Source of the DNA: an uncultured Bacteroidota bacterium
GTDB taxonomy: Bacteria; Bacteroidota; Bacteroidia; Chitinophagales; Chitinophagaceae
Assembly (NCBI GenBank): GCA_903835005.1
Contig: CAILLK010000137.1
Coordinates: 1-34,399, forward strand
DNA length: 34,399 nucleotides
Reading direction: 5' to 3'
The notes under the pieces: generated by a model
Seen by the model: the letters and a program-made list of their open reading frames with translations, nothing else
What the model was told of the DNA's origin: nothing
Databases searched by the model: none
Shown: positions 8,662-15,913 of the stretch, in pieces
How positions within the stretch are numbered: the stretch's first letter is position 1
Layout: each line of letters starts with the position of its first letter
Made by a program: the position numbers and the translations under genes

Positions 8662-9180
8662 ATGAAAAACGTATTGTTCAGTGTATTATTTGTTTTATTG
8701 GCTGCAACAGGCGTAAACGCGCAGCAGCATTATTGTATCATTGACTCAAAATACATCCTGGAGAAAATGAACGATTATAAGGATGCCCAGAATAAACTGG
8801 ATAACCTCTCCAAAGGCTGGCAGGAAGAGATTGATAAAATGATGGCCGATGTAGACAAGATGTATAAAGGCTATCAGGCCGAAAAGCCGATGCTCTCTGA
8901 TGAAATGCGCAAAAAACGCGAGGATGAAATAATTGCCCGGGAAAAGGAAGCAAAAGACCTGCAGAAAAAACGTTTTGGTTATGAAGGCGACCTCTTCAAG
9001 AAACGCCAGGAATTTGTAAAACCCGTTCAGGACAGGGTATTTAATGCAGTTCAGAAAATGGCATCTTCAAAAGGTTATGATATGGTTCTCGATAAAGCCG
9101 GTGGCGTTACTTTATTTTATGCCGATCCTAAGCTCGACCGTAGCGAAGATGTTCTGAAAATTCTTGGAATAAACAAATAA
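8662..9180 (+). CDS. OmpH/Skp-family periplasmic chaperone (first copy)
   Basis: Start taken at the ATG at 8662 (the frame extends two codons further to a TTG). It gives a clear signal peptide MKNVLFSVLFVLLAATGVNAQ and a 172-aa product. After cleavage come a short beta strand (HYCIIDSKYILEKM), two long charged helices (about 35-115, DAQNKLDNLSKGWQEEIDKMMADVDKMYKGYQ... and KEAKDLQKKRFGYEGDLFKKRQEFVKP), and the closing strand GYDMVLDKAGGVTLFYAD. This is the OmpH/Skp fold, a trimeric jellyfish-shaped holdase that delivers outer-membrane proteins to BamA. It lies 165 bases after bamA and is followed by a paralogue. In Bacteroidota two such genes in tandem after bamA are common. Confidence 0.9.
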   Translation: MKNVLFSVLFVLLAATGVNAQQHYCIIDSKYILEKMNDYKDAQNKLDNLSKGWQEEIDKMMADVDKMYKGYQAEKPMLSDEMRKKREDEIIAREKEAKDLQKKRFGYEGDLFKKRQEFVKPVQDRVFNAVQKMASSKGYDMVLDKAGGVTLFYADPKLDRSEDVLKILGINK

Positions 9181-9229
9181 TGGCTTTTACTTTGCACATC
9201 TGAAAAAATAAATAAAGCAAAATACAAAA

Positions 9230-9739
9230 ATGAAAAAAATCGTAATTATCCTGGCTTGCACTTTACTGACAAGCAGCGTCATTTATGCACAGGCAGGCCC
9301 GAAGATCGGTTGGATAGAATCAGCCGAACTGTTACAATCTATGCCCGAAAAAGCTAAGGCAGATTCTGAGTTGGCTCATTATCAGAAAGATTTCCAGAGC
9401 CAGATTGAGTTGATGATGAAAGATTATCAAACAAAGGTTCAGCAGTACCAGGCAGGAGAAAAGACGATGACAGATGCAATGAAGGAAGTGAAAGGAAAAG
9501 AAATCCAGGATCTGCAGTCACGTATCGAAGGTATTCAGCAGAGCGCTCAGGAGAAGATTCAGCAGAAAAAGCAGGATGTCTATGCACCGATACTCGATAA
9601 AGCCGATAAGGCGATTAAAGCGGTTGCTAAAGAGCATAACTACGATTACATCATTGACAAAAGCGGCGGCGCTTTACTGTATGGCAAGGATACCGACAAT
9701 ATCCTGCCGCTTGCAAAAGCAAAGCTGGGTATCAAGTAA
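9230..9739 (+). CDS. OmpH/Skp-family periplasmic chaperone (second copy)
   Basis: 169 aa with signal peptide MKKIVIILACTLLTSSVIYAQ, then KIGWIESAELLQSMPEKAKADSEL, which matches the canonical OmpH start (IGYVNSQELLQ.MPE) better than the first copy. Two coiled helices span about 40-120, rich in Q/K (LQSRIEGIQQSAQEKIQQKKQDVYAPILDKADKAI). The closing motif YDYIIDKSGGALLYG is followed by an ILPLAKAKLGI tail. Its role is periplasmic chaperoning of outer-membrane proteins, as for the upstream copy. It is 49 bases after that copy and is the last gene of the uppS operon, with a strong terminator after it. The two copies differ enough to have specialised partners, but that is inference. Confidence 0.93.
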   Translation: MKKIVIILACTLLTSSVIYAQAGPKIGWIESAELLQSMPEKAKADSELAHYQKDFQSQIELMMKDYQTKVQQYQAGEKTMTDAMKEVKGKEIQDLQSRIEGIQQSAQEKIQQKKQDVYAPILDKADKAIKAVAKEHNYDYIIDKSGGALLYGKDTDNILPLAKAKLGIK

Positions 9740-9766
9740 TACATAGCCGGTAATTCAATCCGGGCG

Positions 9767-9803
9767 CAGATCAGAATTTTCAATAAAGTTCTGATCTGTT
9801 TTT
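9767..9803 (+). terminator. Rho-independent terminator of the uppS-bamA-skp operon
   Basis: Perfect 10-bp stem CAGATCAGAA (9767-9776) with TTCTGATCTG (9789-9798), followed directly by five T residues. Confidence 0.9.
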
Positions 9804-9893
9804 ATAATTAGTGAAGCTTTTAGCCGGACTTTACGGATTCACCCTGCATTGATTTTAACTATTCCGGTATTTAACCATAATAAAAATACTCCG

Positions 9894-9901
9894 TAACTTT
9901 G
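9894..9901 (+). promoter_or_regulatory. -7 element (TAACTTTG) of the bacilliredoxin-like gene
   Basis: Exact TAnnTTTG box 22 bases before the start codon. A TTTA at 9870-9873, 20 bases upstream, is a near match to the -33 TTTG. Confidence 0.65.
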
Positions 9902-9923
9902 CGGAAATAAAATTCATTTACCA

Positions 9924-10337
9924 ATGTATCCTGAATATATAGTTTCCCCGATGAAGGCTGAGTTGACCAGCCACGGATTTGAAGAGTTGCTTACCCCTGC
10001 CGATGTAGATAATGTACTGAAACAGGAAGGAACAACCTTGTTGTTTATCAACAGTGTTTGCGGATGTTCAGCGGGTTCAGCTCGCCCGGGTGTGATAATG
10101 GCTGTTGAGAACACAACAAAAAAGCCGGATCATATCACTACCACTTTTGCAGGGTTCGATGTTGAGGCTGTTAAGCAGGCACGTAACTGGCTGCTGCCTT
10201 ATCCGCCATCATCACCGGCTATTGCTTTACTCAAAGACGGTAAAGTGGTGCATATGATCGAGCGCCAGAGCATTGAAGGCCGCCCGGCTCAGATGATCGC
10301 CGCAAACCTCAGGCAGGCATTCGAAACCTACTGCTGA
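9924..10337 (+). CDS. BrxA/BrxB (YphP/YqiW)-family bacilliredoxin
   Basis: Thioredoxin-fold protein of 137 aa. The family active site CGC is at residues 46-48 in SVCGCSAGSARPG, followed by the conserved stretches HITTTFAGFDVEAVKQAR and PYPPSSPAIALLKDGKVVHMIER. Length and ending (FETYC) fit the family. In Firmicutes these proteins remove bacillithiol from mixed disulfides under oxidative stress. Bacteroidota members are widespread, and whether they use bacillithiol in this organism cannot be told from this window. Cytoplasmic, monocistronic, with its own TAACTTTG promoter and terminator. Thiol-disulfide isomerase is the only close alternative name. Confidence 0.9.
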   Translation: MYPEYIVSPMKAELTSHGFEELLTPADVDNVLKQEGTTLLFINSVCGCSAGSARPGVIMAVENTTKKPDHITTTFAGFDVEAVKQARNWLLPYPPSSPAIALLKDGKVVHMIERQSIEGRPAQMIAANLRQAFETYC

Positions 10338-10362
10338 TAATGATTTACTAAACATATTTATT

Positions 10363-10396
10363 ACAGAAAAGGTGGTCGTCTGACCACCTTTTCTGT
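10363..10396. terminator. Strong hairpin terminator after the bacilliredoxin-like gene
   Basis: Perfect 15-bp stem (10363-10377 with 10382-10396; core AAAAGGTGGTC/GACCACCTTTT) around a 4-base loop. The A/T-rich base of the stem supplies a U tract on both strands, so it could also stop the convergent SlyD-like transcript. Confidence 0.8.
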
Positions 10397-10426
10397 TAAC
10401 CCATGTATCCTGATTTTTTTTAAATA

Positions 10427-10508
10427 TAGCTCTGAAAGAGCGAAATATATTAGCCGGGGGTGTAGTCCCCCGGATATATCATATGGATCTTAAAGCCCTG
10501 AAAGGGCG
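10427..10508. repeat. Palindromic intergenic repeat element (REP/MITE-like)
   Basis: The unit is bracketed by two short imperfect palindromes, GCTCTGAAAGAGC (10429-10441) and GCCCTGAAAGGGC (10495-10507), which are near-copies of each other. A central hairpin CCGGGGG-TGTAGT-CCCCCGG lies at 10454-10473. This resembles dispersed intergenic repeats of Bacteroidota genomes built from CCCTGAAAGGG and GGGGTGTAGTCCCC blocks. It sits between two convergent genes. Confidence 0.7.
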
Positions 10509-10544
10509 TAAAAAAACTGCACTTAACAATAAAAATCTATCCGG

Positions 10545-10976
10545 CTATTCTCCTATCGAAACCAGCTCAATTTCGAAAGTAAGGTCTTGCCCTGCCAGTG
10601 GATGATTGCCATCAAGTATAACGGTTTCATCCCGCACTTCCACAATTACTACTGCGAACATATTGCCGGCATTATCGCCCATCTGTAGCTCCATACCCAC
10701 TTCTGGTTTCATATCCTCCGGAAAATCGCTGATCGGAAATTCCATAACCATATCGTCATTGCGCTCGCCATAGGCATACAAAACAGGGATTTCCACTGTC
10801 TTCTTCTCCCCGATTTTCATACCCAGCAATGCATCATCAAAACCCTTGATTACCTGGCCCTCACCCGCAGTAAATGCAAGCGGTTCACGGCCCTCACTGC
10901 TGTCAAATACTGACCCGTCAGTCAGTTTGCCATGATAGTGTACGTTTACTTTATCTCCTTTTTGTACCTGTTGCAT
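10545..10976 (-). CDS. FKBP-type peptidyl-prolyl cis-trans isomerase, SlyD-like
   Basis: 143 aa. The FKBP half-domain VQKGDKVNVHYHGKLTDGSVFDSSEGREPLAFTAGEGQVIKGFDDALLGMKIGEKKTVEIP is followed by the SlyD insert-in-flap chaperone domain (about 70-120). The SlyD closing motif NHPLAGQDLTFEIELVSI comes last. SlyD enzymes isomerise prolyl bonds and bind unfolded chains. The His-rich metal-binding tail of E. coli SlyD is absent, so this is the short form. Cytoplasmic, no signal peptide. It appears monocistronic, converging with the bacilliredoxin gene across a terminator and repeat. Confidence 0.93.
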   Translation of the reverse strand: MQQVQKGDKVNVHYHGKLTDGSVFDSSEGREPLAFTAGEGQVIKGFDDALLGMKIGEKKTVEIPVLYAYGERNDDMVMEFPISDFPEDMKPEVGMELQMGDNAGNMFAVVIVEVRDETVILDGNHPLAGQDLTFEIELVSIGE

Positions 10977-11296
10977 TTTTGCTGTTTTGAAAATTAAATA
11001 AAGCGTGCAAGTTACATTAATATGCCAGATGGGAAATTATCTTTAAGAAAATTTATTCCTTGTTTCCAGGTAATGTCATCGGTTCCGTTATCTGTCGATG
11101 GTGCCGAAGGGAAATCCGGACTTAAAAATTTGTAATGCTAATTTATATATAGAGTATGGCCCTATGCTATATAAAGTAAACCGGCATTGAATGGCCAAAG
11201 ATTGGTATTTGATCCGGTTATTTAGTAAGTAAATGAAAAGCAAAACCACCAATATAATCCACAATTTCAACTATTTATAAAAAAATATCCACAAAA
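10977..11296. other. Intergenic region with no supported gene
   Basis: AT-rich spacer between the divergent SlyD-like and terminase-like genes. A 60-codon minus frame at 11088-11270 starts with TTG and has one hydrophobic stretch but no motif, so it is not called. An imperfect palindrome lies near 11141-11176 (TATAGAGTATGG with CCTATGCTATA). Confidence 0.4.
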
Positions 11297-11328
11297 TTTG
11301 GCTAATAATTCCAGTTATCGTACCTTTA
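11297..11328 (+). promoter_or_regulatory. Bacteroidota promoter of the terminase-like gene
   Basis: -33 TTTG at 11297-11300, a 20-base spacer, and -7 TACCTTTA at 11321-11328 (7 of 8 to TAnnTTTG). The start codon is 63 bases downstream. Confidence 0.7.
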
Positions 11329-11390
11329 TGCGCAAATAAATGGAATCACTGCAACCAAATACTATCTGCTAACGACTAAAGACTGAACAA

Positions 11391-12227
11391 ATGAAGAACG
11401 ATGAAAAACTAATGGCCGAACAACTGTTCTACCAATCCGACCTCACAAAAACACAGATCGCCGATTGCATTGGCATCAACCGCCGCACACTCACCACCTG
11501 GATCAACGACAACCAGTGGGACCGCACCCGTACCAGTGCCCGCCACATGCCATCCCTCCTTGCCGAAAACGTTTACATGGTAATCGCGCACCTCACAAAC
11601 AGCATTCTTTCCGAAGACCGCATCAACAGACCCATCACAGATACTGAAAGTAAGATCCTGCATCGCTTGATCCTCGATGTCAGCAAGCTCAAAAATCGGG
11701 CCACTCTCAACGAAAACCTGGAGATGATGCGCTACTTTATGGAATTTGTACAATCAAAAGATCCGGATGCAGTCGGCACAATCCAGCCCTTCGTCAGCGA
11801 ATACATTAAATCCCGTGCCAAAGTCCAGGCTGGCCAGTTCATGCCCGCTGATTTTAATGATTATGGCCTCAAATCAAGGAAAGAAGAGAACATGGATGAA
11901 CTCCACAAAGACATCGACGAGCGGTTGAATCCGGAAGAAATCCCCGATCCATACCAATCAGTGAACGTACCGGAAACTCCCATCACCGCAGCGGGCCATG
12001 GCTTCATCCCCAACTACACACCATCCCCGTCATTGAAATCAGAAGCAACAAACACCTTATACCAAACCATAGATTCGCCACTTCTTGATGACCGGACAGA
12101 AGAACCAAAAGACGATAAATATATTAATGATTGGATCACCAAAAAACAAGGCACCCTCAACCGCGCCGCCCGCCGCAAACTGGCTAAAAACCAGGAAAAG
12201 AAAAAGAACAACGCCCCGGTAAAATAG
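11391..12227 (+). CDS. Terminase-small-subunit-like HTH DNA-binding protein (orphan)
   Basis: 278 aa. The N-terminus MAEQLFYQSDLTKTQIADCIGINRRTLTTWINDNQWDRTRTSARH (residues 8-52) is a helix-turn-helix of the kind found at the start of phage terminase small subunits (gpP-like) and some transposase-associated proteins. Residues 55-150 are helical. From about 160 the protein is charged and proline-rich, probably disordered, ending in a basic tail (AARRKLAKNQEKKKNN). No terminase large subunit, portal or other phage gene is near. Codon use stands out from the neighbours: C-ending codons dominate (ATC, ACC, CTC, CGC, AAC) and G is scarce on the coding strand. This suggests acquisition or a domesticated phage gene. 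The function is not known; a DNA-binding regulator is the fallback reading. Confidence 0.65.
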   Translation: MKNDEKLMAEQLFYQSDLTKTQIADCIGINRRTLTTWINDNQWDRTRTSARHMPSLLAENVYMVIAHLTNSILSEDRINRPITDTESKILHRLILDVSKLKNRATLNENLEMMRYFMEFVQSKDPDAVGTIQPFVSEYIKSRAKVQAGQFMPADFNDYGLKSRKEENMDELHKDIDERLNPEEIPDPYQSVNVPETPITAAGHGFIPNYTPSPSLKSEATNTLYQTIDSPLLDDRTEEPKDDKYINDWITKKQGTLNRAARRKLAKNQEKKKNNAPVK

Positions 12228-12380
12228 ACAGGTTTATATAATATCATGCATAAAGTATTGGTTATTAATTATTAAATATTATTTATTGATTATTGCGAAG
12301 AGACATTGCATTGCAACGGCTCAGGTAATGATGGCAATCTGGTTGTCTATATTTTATTGCATAAAAATGATAGCACACCT

Positions 12381-12625
12381 GGGGGCAACCCGTGCGCCTG
12401 CCCTGTGGATTACTCGAAGGGCCCAACGCCACCCGGCAGGAAATACCCGGCAGAAAATACTATGTAATTTCGGAAAAAATAGCGCACATGTAGGGGCAAC
12501 CCTTGCGGTTGCCCAACGCCACCCGGCAGGAAATACCCGGCAGAAAACACCATGTAATTCCGAAAAAAAAAATCGTACAAGTAGGGGCAACCCTTGTGGT
12601 TGCCCAACGCCACCTGGGAGGAAAT
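12381..12625. repeat. 90-bp tandem repeat with GGGCAACC/GGTTGCCC hairpins
   Basis: The block GCCCAACGCCACC recurs at 12421, 12511 and 12602, giving 90- and 91-bp periods. Between the blocks recur GGCAGGAAATACCCGGCAGAAAA and ATGTAATTCCG-like segments and the arm GTAGGGGCAACCC. Each junction forms a hairpin: GGGCAACC 12494-12501 with GGTTGCCC 12507-12514, and 12585-12592 with 12598-12605. A degenerate version sits at 12381-12403. The last copy decays after 12625. The open frames seen here on both strands are by-products of the repeat, not genes. Confidence 0.85.
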
Positions 12626-12859
12626 ACAAAATAACCCGTTACGGATAAAAAATGTCCCATTCCCACAGAAAATGAGACTTTTTATACCCCTATTCCGTTG
12701 ATAATCAATTACAATGTGGGGCTTTTTATTTTATGCACAACGGGAAAATTCCGTAATTGCCAGGCATAAATACTAATGCTGTAAATAATTTGGATTCCTT
12801 CAATCCCTGGATACAATGTCAAAACAAAGCAGGAACTTTACCCAAAATCACAGGTTCAG
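12626..12859. other. Intergenic region upstream of the NamZ-like gene
   Basis: 234 bases with no gene. It contains two similar pyrimidine-rich segments (GACTTTTTATACCCC near 12672 and GGGGCTTTTTATTTTA near 12718). No consensus promoter was recognised. Confidence 0.3.
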
Positions 12860-14047
12860 ATGAGATTTATTGTCACAATATTTTTGTTGAATTTCTTTAT
12901 TGCAAATGCATTTGCACAAACCACCTTTGATGATAACATCAGGCCGGCTGATGCGGTGCCGGGCAATTATGTGCCTTTCTTGCAGCACAAGCGTGTGGCA
13001 TTAATCATTAACCAGACTTCAGTGGTGGGCGATTCTTCTTTACTGGATATGCTGATCAACCGGGGCATAAACGTGGTGAAAATATTTGTACCGGAGCACG
13101 GCTTCAGGGGCAATGAAGATGCCGGCGCGCATGTAGACAATTCCACCGACAGCGCTACCCGTCTGCCCATCATCTCCCTTTATGGCAACCATAAAAAACC
13201 TAAACCCGAAGACCTGGCAGATGTGGATGTGGTGGTGTACGATCTGCAGGATGTAGGCGTGCGGTTTTATACCTATATCTCTACCCTCGAATATTGCATG
13301 GAGGCCTGTGCCGAAAACAACAGGCAGTTTATAGTACTGGACCGCCCAAACCCCAATGGCTTTTATGTAGATGGCCCTGTACTCGAGCCCGGTCAGAAAT
13401 CGTTTGTAGGTATGCAGGCCATACCGGTGGTGTATGGTATGACCTGCGGCGAATATGTCGGCATGCTTGCAGGTGAGCGCCTGTTCACTAAGGCTGCCTG
13501 TGTTGATCTGAAAGTGATAAAATGCACCCATTACGATCATTCAAAAAAATACAGGCTACCTGTTGCGCCTTCTCCCAATCTGAAAACTATGACAGCTATC
13601 TATTCCTATCCTTCGTTGTGCCTGTTTGAGGGCACACCGGTAAGCGTGGGCCGCGGCACCGGCAGGCCTTTTGAGCAATATGGCTGCCCTGAATTTGAAG
13701 GGAAATATACTTATAGTTTTATGCCCGTTAGCGGGCCTGGTGCCAGAAAACCACCCTATGAAAACAAGACCTGCTATGGCGAAACTACCGGAGAAAACCC
13801 GGAAGCCGTGCTTAAAAAACTGGATAACAAAATGAACCTGGACTGGCTGATAAAAGCCTGCAATGCTTATCCGGATAAGGAGAAGTTTTTCACTCCGTTT
13901 TTTACAAAATTATGTGGCACAAAGACTATAGTAGATATGATTAAAAAGGGAGCTGATGAACAAACGATTCACGATAGCTGGAAGGTCAAAATCCGGGATT
14001 TCAAAAAGATAAGAAAGAAGTATCTGCTCTATAAAGATTTTGAGTAA
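12860..14047 (+). CDS. NamZ/YbbC-family (DUF1343) exo-beta-N-acetylmuramidase
   Basis: 395 aa with signal peptide MRFIVTIFLLNFFIANAFAQ (1-20), then the DUF1343 domain across the rest. The motif VPEHGFRG holds the family's catalytic-region Glu79-His80. Other conserved blocks are NQTSVVG (51-57), VVYDLQDVGVRFYTYISTL, FIVLDRPNPNG, VYGMTCGEYVGMLAGE and SPNLKTMTAIYSYPSLCLFEGTPVSVGRGT. B. subtilis NamZ releases terminal MurNAc from peptidoglycan fragments, and homologues are frequent in Bacteroidota. It is likely periplasmic or lipid-free secreted, acting in wall recycling or in scavenging of other bacteria's wall debris. Monocistronic. Family assignment is firm; the exact substrate is inferred. 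Confidence 0.9.
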   Translation: MRFIVTIFLLNFFIANAFAQTTFDDNIRPADAVPGNYVPFLQHKRVALIINQTSVVGDSSLLDMLINRGINVVKIFVPEHGFRGNEDAGAHVDNSTDSATRLPIISLYGNHKKPKPEDLADVDVVVYDLQDVGVRFYTYISTLEYCMEACAENNRQFIVLDRPNPNGFYVDGPVLEPGQKSFVGMQAIPVVYGMTCGEYVGMLAGERLFTKAACVDLKVIKCTHYDHSKKYRLPVAPSPNLKTMTAIYSYPSLCLFEGTPVSVGRGTGRPFEQYGCPEFEGKYTYSFMPVSGPGARKPPYENKTCYGETTGENPEAVLKKLDNKMNLDWLIKACNAYPDKEKFFTPFFTKLCGTKTIVDMIKKGADEQTIHDSWKVKIRDFKKIRKKYLLYKDFE

Positions 14048-14289
14048 AATGGAGTGAAAATATACGGGCAGGATGATGGTTCCTGAATAAGAATATCAAA
14101 AAAGTATTAACTGAAAATTTAAAGCAGTTTTTAGTATTTAAAAATTAACTATTCTTTCAAATCCGCTACAGTAAAGGGTTTCAAGGAGAATTTGTTTATA
14201 GTTTACAAAAAAAATAATTACTTTTTCGGTTATTTGCAATTATTATTCTAATTTAGTACTTTATTTTACAACCACTAAAACTAATAAAT

Positions 14290-14685
14290 ATGAAAAGGTT
14301 AATTCTTACTGGTTCATTCATTGCTGTGGCTAGCCTTGTATCTTACGGTCAAAGTGTTATGGGGTCAAACCAGGCCGCGCCTGCACCTAGGCGTTCAGGT
14401 GCAGTACACCAGGCGGCTACTCCTGAAGCTACTGCTGATAAAAATGTAAAATTGTATCAGAAACAGCTTGGCCTTACTGCCGATCAGTCTAAACGCGTTT
14501 ATGATTTAGAGCTGTTATATGCTAAGCAGAATCAGACGATCATGGAGAATGGTGGTCCGACTCAGGCTCAGGCCAATCAGATGCAGATGGCTAAAGACCA
14601 GCAGATCAAATCGGTACTTACTGCCGACCAGTCTGTTAAATATGAATCAATAAAACCCAAATTTTCCGCTGCTCCGGGAAACTGA
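14290..14685 (+). CDS. Small exported protein with LTxxQ-like helices (Spy/CpxP-like)
   Basis: 131 aa with signal peptide MKRLILTGSFIAVASLVSYGQ. After a short low-complexity Ala/Pro linker, the mature part has YQKQLGLTADQSKRVYDLELLYAKQNQTIMENG and DQQIKSVLTADQSVKYESIKPK. These two LTADQ motifs echo the LTxxQ signature of the Spy/CpxP periplasmic chaperone and metal-response group. The order of helices (LTxxQ, long helix, second L-T-x-x-Q/Y) fits such a fold, but the match is by motif only. The upstream 240 bases are very AT-rich. A terminator shared with tryptophan dioxygenase follows. Exact role unknown; a periplasmic stress chaperone is the best guess. Confidence 0.7.
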   Translation: MKRLILTGSFIAVASLVSYGQSVMGSNQAAPAPRRSGAVHQAATPEATADKNVKLYQKQLGLTADQSKRVYDLELLYAKQNQTIMENGGPTQAQANQMQMAKDQQIKSVLTADQSVKYESIKPKFSAAPGN

Positions 14686-14712
14686 TAATAGCTGAATTAA
14701 ATGTATAAAATC

Positions 14713-14754
14713 TATAGTCCGGACTTTCCTGCACAACAGGTTGTCCGGACTATA
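14713..14754. terminator. Bidirectional terminator between convergent genes
   Basis: 12-bp perfect stem TATAGTCCGGAC (14713-14724) with GTCCGGACTATA (14743-14754), with an inner CCTG/CAGG. It lies exactly between the LTxxQ protein gene and the convergent tryptophan dioxygenase gene. Confidence 0.75.
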
Positions 14755-14765
14755 ATGCTGTTATA

Positions 14766-15806
14766 TCAGGCGTGTTTTCCGTATCCAAGGTCTTTTACCA
14801 GTTGCTCAGGCAGCCGTGGTAGCAGATTTCTTGGCAGCAGGAAAGAAGTTAGCTCGGCCAGTTCCTTAAATATATAATGGCTGTCAGCTGCCCCGCGCAG
14901 ATATTCTGCTCCCGAACTTCCTCCAGTCCCAACGCGCTTGCCTATAGTGCGCTGCACCATATGTATATGCCTGTGCCGCCACATCGATAACTTCTCATCT
15001 GTTTCCAGCAGCACATTGAGCAGTTCATAAGGCAGGTGCAATAACGGATAGTCCCGGTAAAGCATTATGAACAATGCATTTTTACTGGCTTCTGCACTGA
15101 AAGACCTGCCTTCCGGATAGCTGGCTGCATCAATGAATACAGAATCGAAAATACGGAGGTTACCCTGTTCACCTTCCGTAAGGCTGGCAGTATAGGCTTC
15201 GCGGTATTTGTGCCAGAAAGATGCATTGGCGTGTTCGGGCCAGTAACTCTGCAGATTCACAAACGGCATCCTTTCCAGCCACTCATTGATCAGAAAAAGC
15301 AGGGATTTCTGCTGCTCGGCATTTTTTACTTTTTCTACATCTTCAGTCGTTAGTTGCGACAGGTAGTAAGCCTTGCCATGCCGCTGGTCATACTTCAGCC
15401 CCAACGAGGCTTCTATCATTTTGAATTGTATACTCTGAAACCCCGAAGCAGGCCGCAGCAGGTCACGGAAATCGAGGAAGTCAAGTGGGGTCATGGTTTC
15501 CAGTATACCCATCTGCATTACAGCCACATCCAGTATGCTGCAGATGCGCTTGAGCCGGTGCAGGCTGTTATAAATATCAGGCGAATTATCTGTAATAACA
15601 GGTTGAAGAAATATTTGCCTTACAATATCCAGCTCATGAAGTATCTGTTTAAACCACAACTCATACGTCTGGTGAATGATGATAAACAGCATTTCATCAT
15701 TGGCTGTTATGCCTTCTTTGGCGCTTTCAGGTAGCTGGGCTGTTAGAATTTTGCCTAGCTGTAGGTAATCGCTGTAATATACAGGTGCGCGTTCTTTATT
15801 GATCAT
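14766..15806 (-). CDS. kynA: Tryptophan 2,3-dioxygenase
   Basis: 346 aa haem enzyme that opens the indole ring of L-Trp to N-formylkynurenine, the first step of the kynurenine route to NAD or of Trp catabolism. The motif FIIIHQTYELWFKQILHE (41-58) contains the distal active-site His45. MWRHRHIHMVQRTIGKRVGTGGSSGAEYL (275-303) contains the proximal haem-ligand His (H280 by alignment to the Xanthomonas enzyme) and the GTGGSSG substrate loop. It is longer than the Xanthomonas enzyme (~300 aa), with the extra length in the 180-235 region. No other kynurenine-pathway gene is in the window. It needs O2, so the organism is probably aerobic. Divergent from the DUF4375 gene; convergent with the LTxxQ protein. 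Confidence 0.96.
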   Translation of the reverse strand: MINKERAPVYYSDYLQLGKILTAQLPESAKEGITANDEMLFIIIHQTYELWFKQILHELDIVRQIFLQPVITDNSPDIYNSLHRLKRICSILDVAVMQMGILETMTPLDFLDFRDLLRPASGFQSIQFKMIEASLGLKYDQRHGKAYYLSQLTTEDVEKVKNAEQQKSLLFLINEWLERMPFVNLQSYWPEHANASFWHKYREAYTASLTEGEQGNLRIFDSVFIDAASYPEGRSFSAEASKNALFIMLYRDYPLLHLPYELLNVLLETDEKLSMWRHRHIHMVQRTIGKRVGTGGSSGAEYLRGAADSHYIFKELAELTSFLLPRNLLPRLPEQLVKDLGYGKHA

Positions 15807-15913
15807 ACGGTAAAATTAATTTAATAACCGGAATTGATATTGCTTAATCAGTGAGTAATTTTGTCTTTACCTGAATAAGTTATCAAAGATAAACACCCGG
15901 AAAGATAATAGTT

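Noticed and set aside
11088-11270. 60-codon minus frame with a hydrophobic start
   Set aside because: TTG start, no conserved motif and no promoter; a single hydrophobic stretch is expected by chance in AT-rich DNA.
10429-12625. CRISPR array
   Set aside because: The repeats are 90 bp apart with no 25-40 bp direct repeat/spacer alternation, and no cas gene is present.
12286-12666. Several open frames on both strands through the repeat array
   Set aside because: All encode translations of the 90-bp repeat (e.g. PGGVGQPQGLP-type periodic peptide) and disagree in frame; the repeat explains them.
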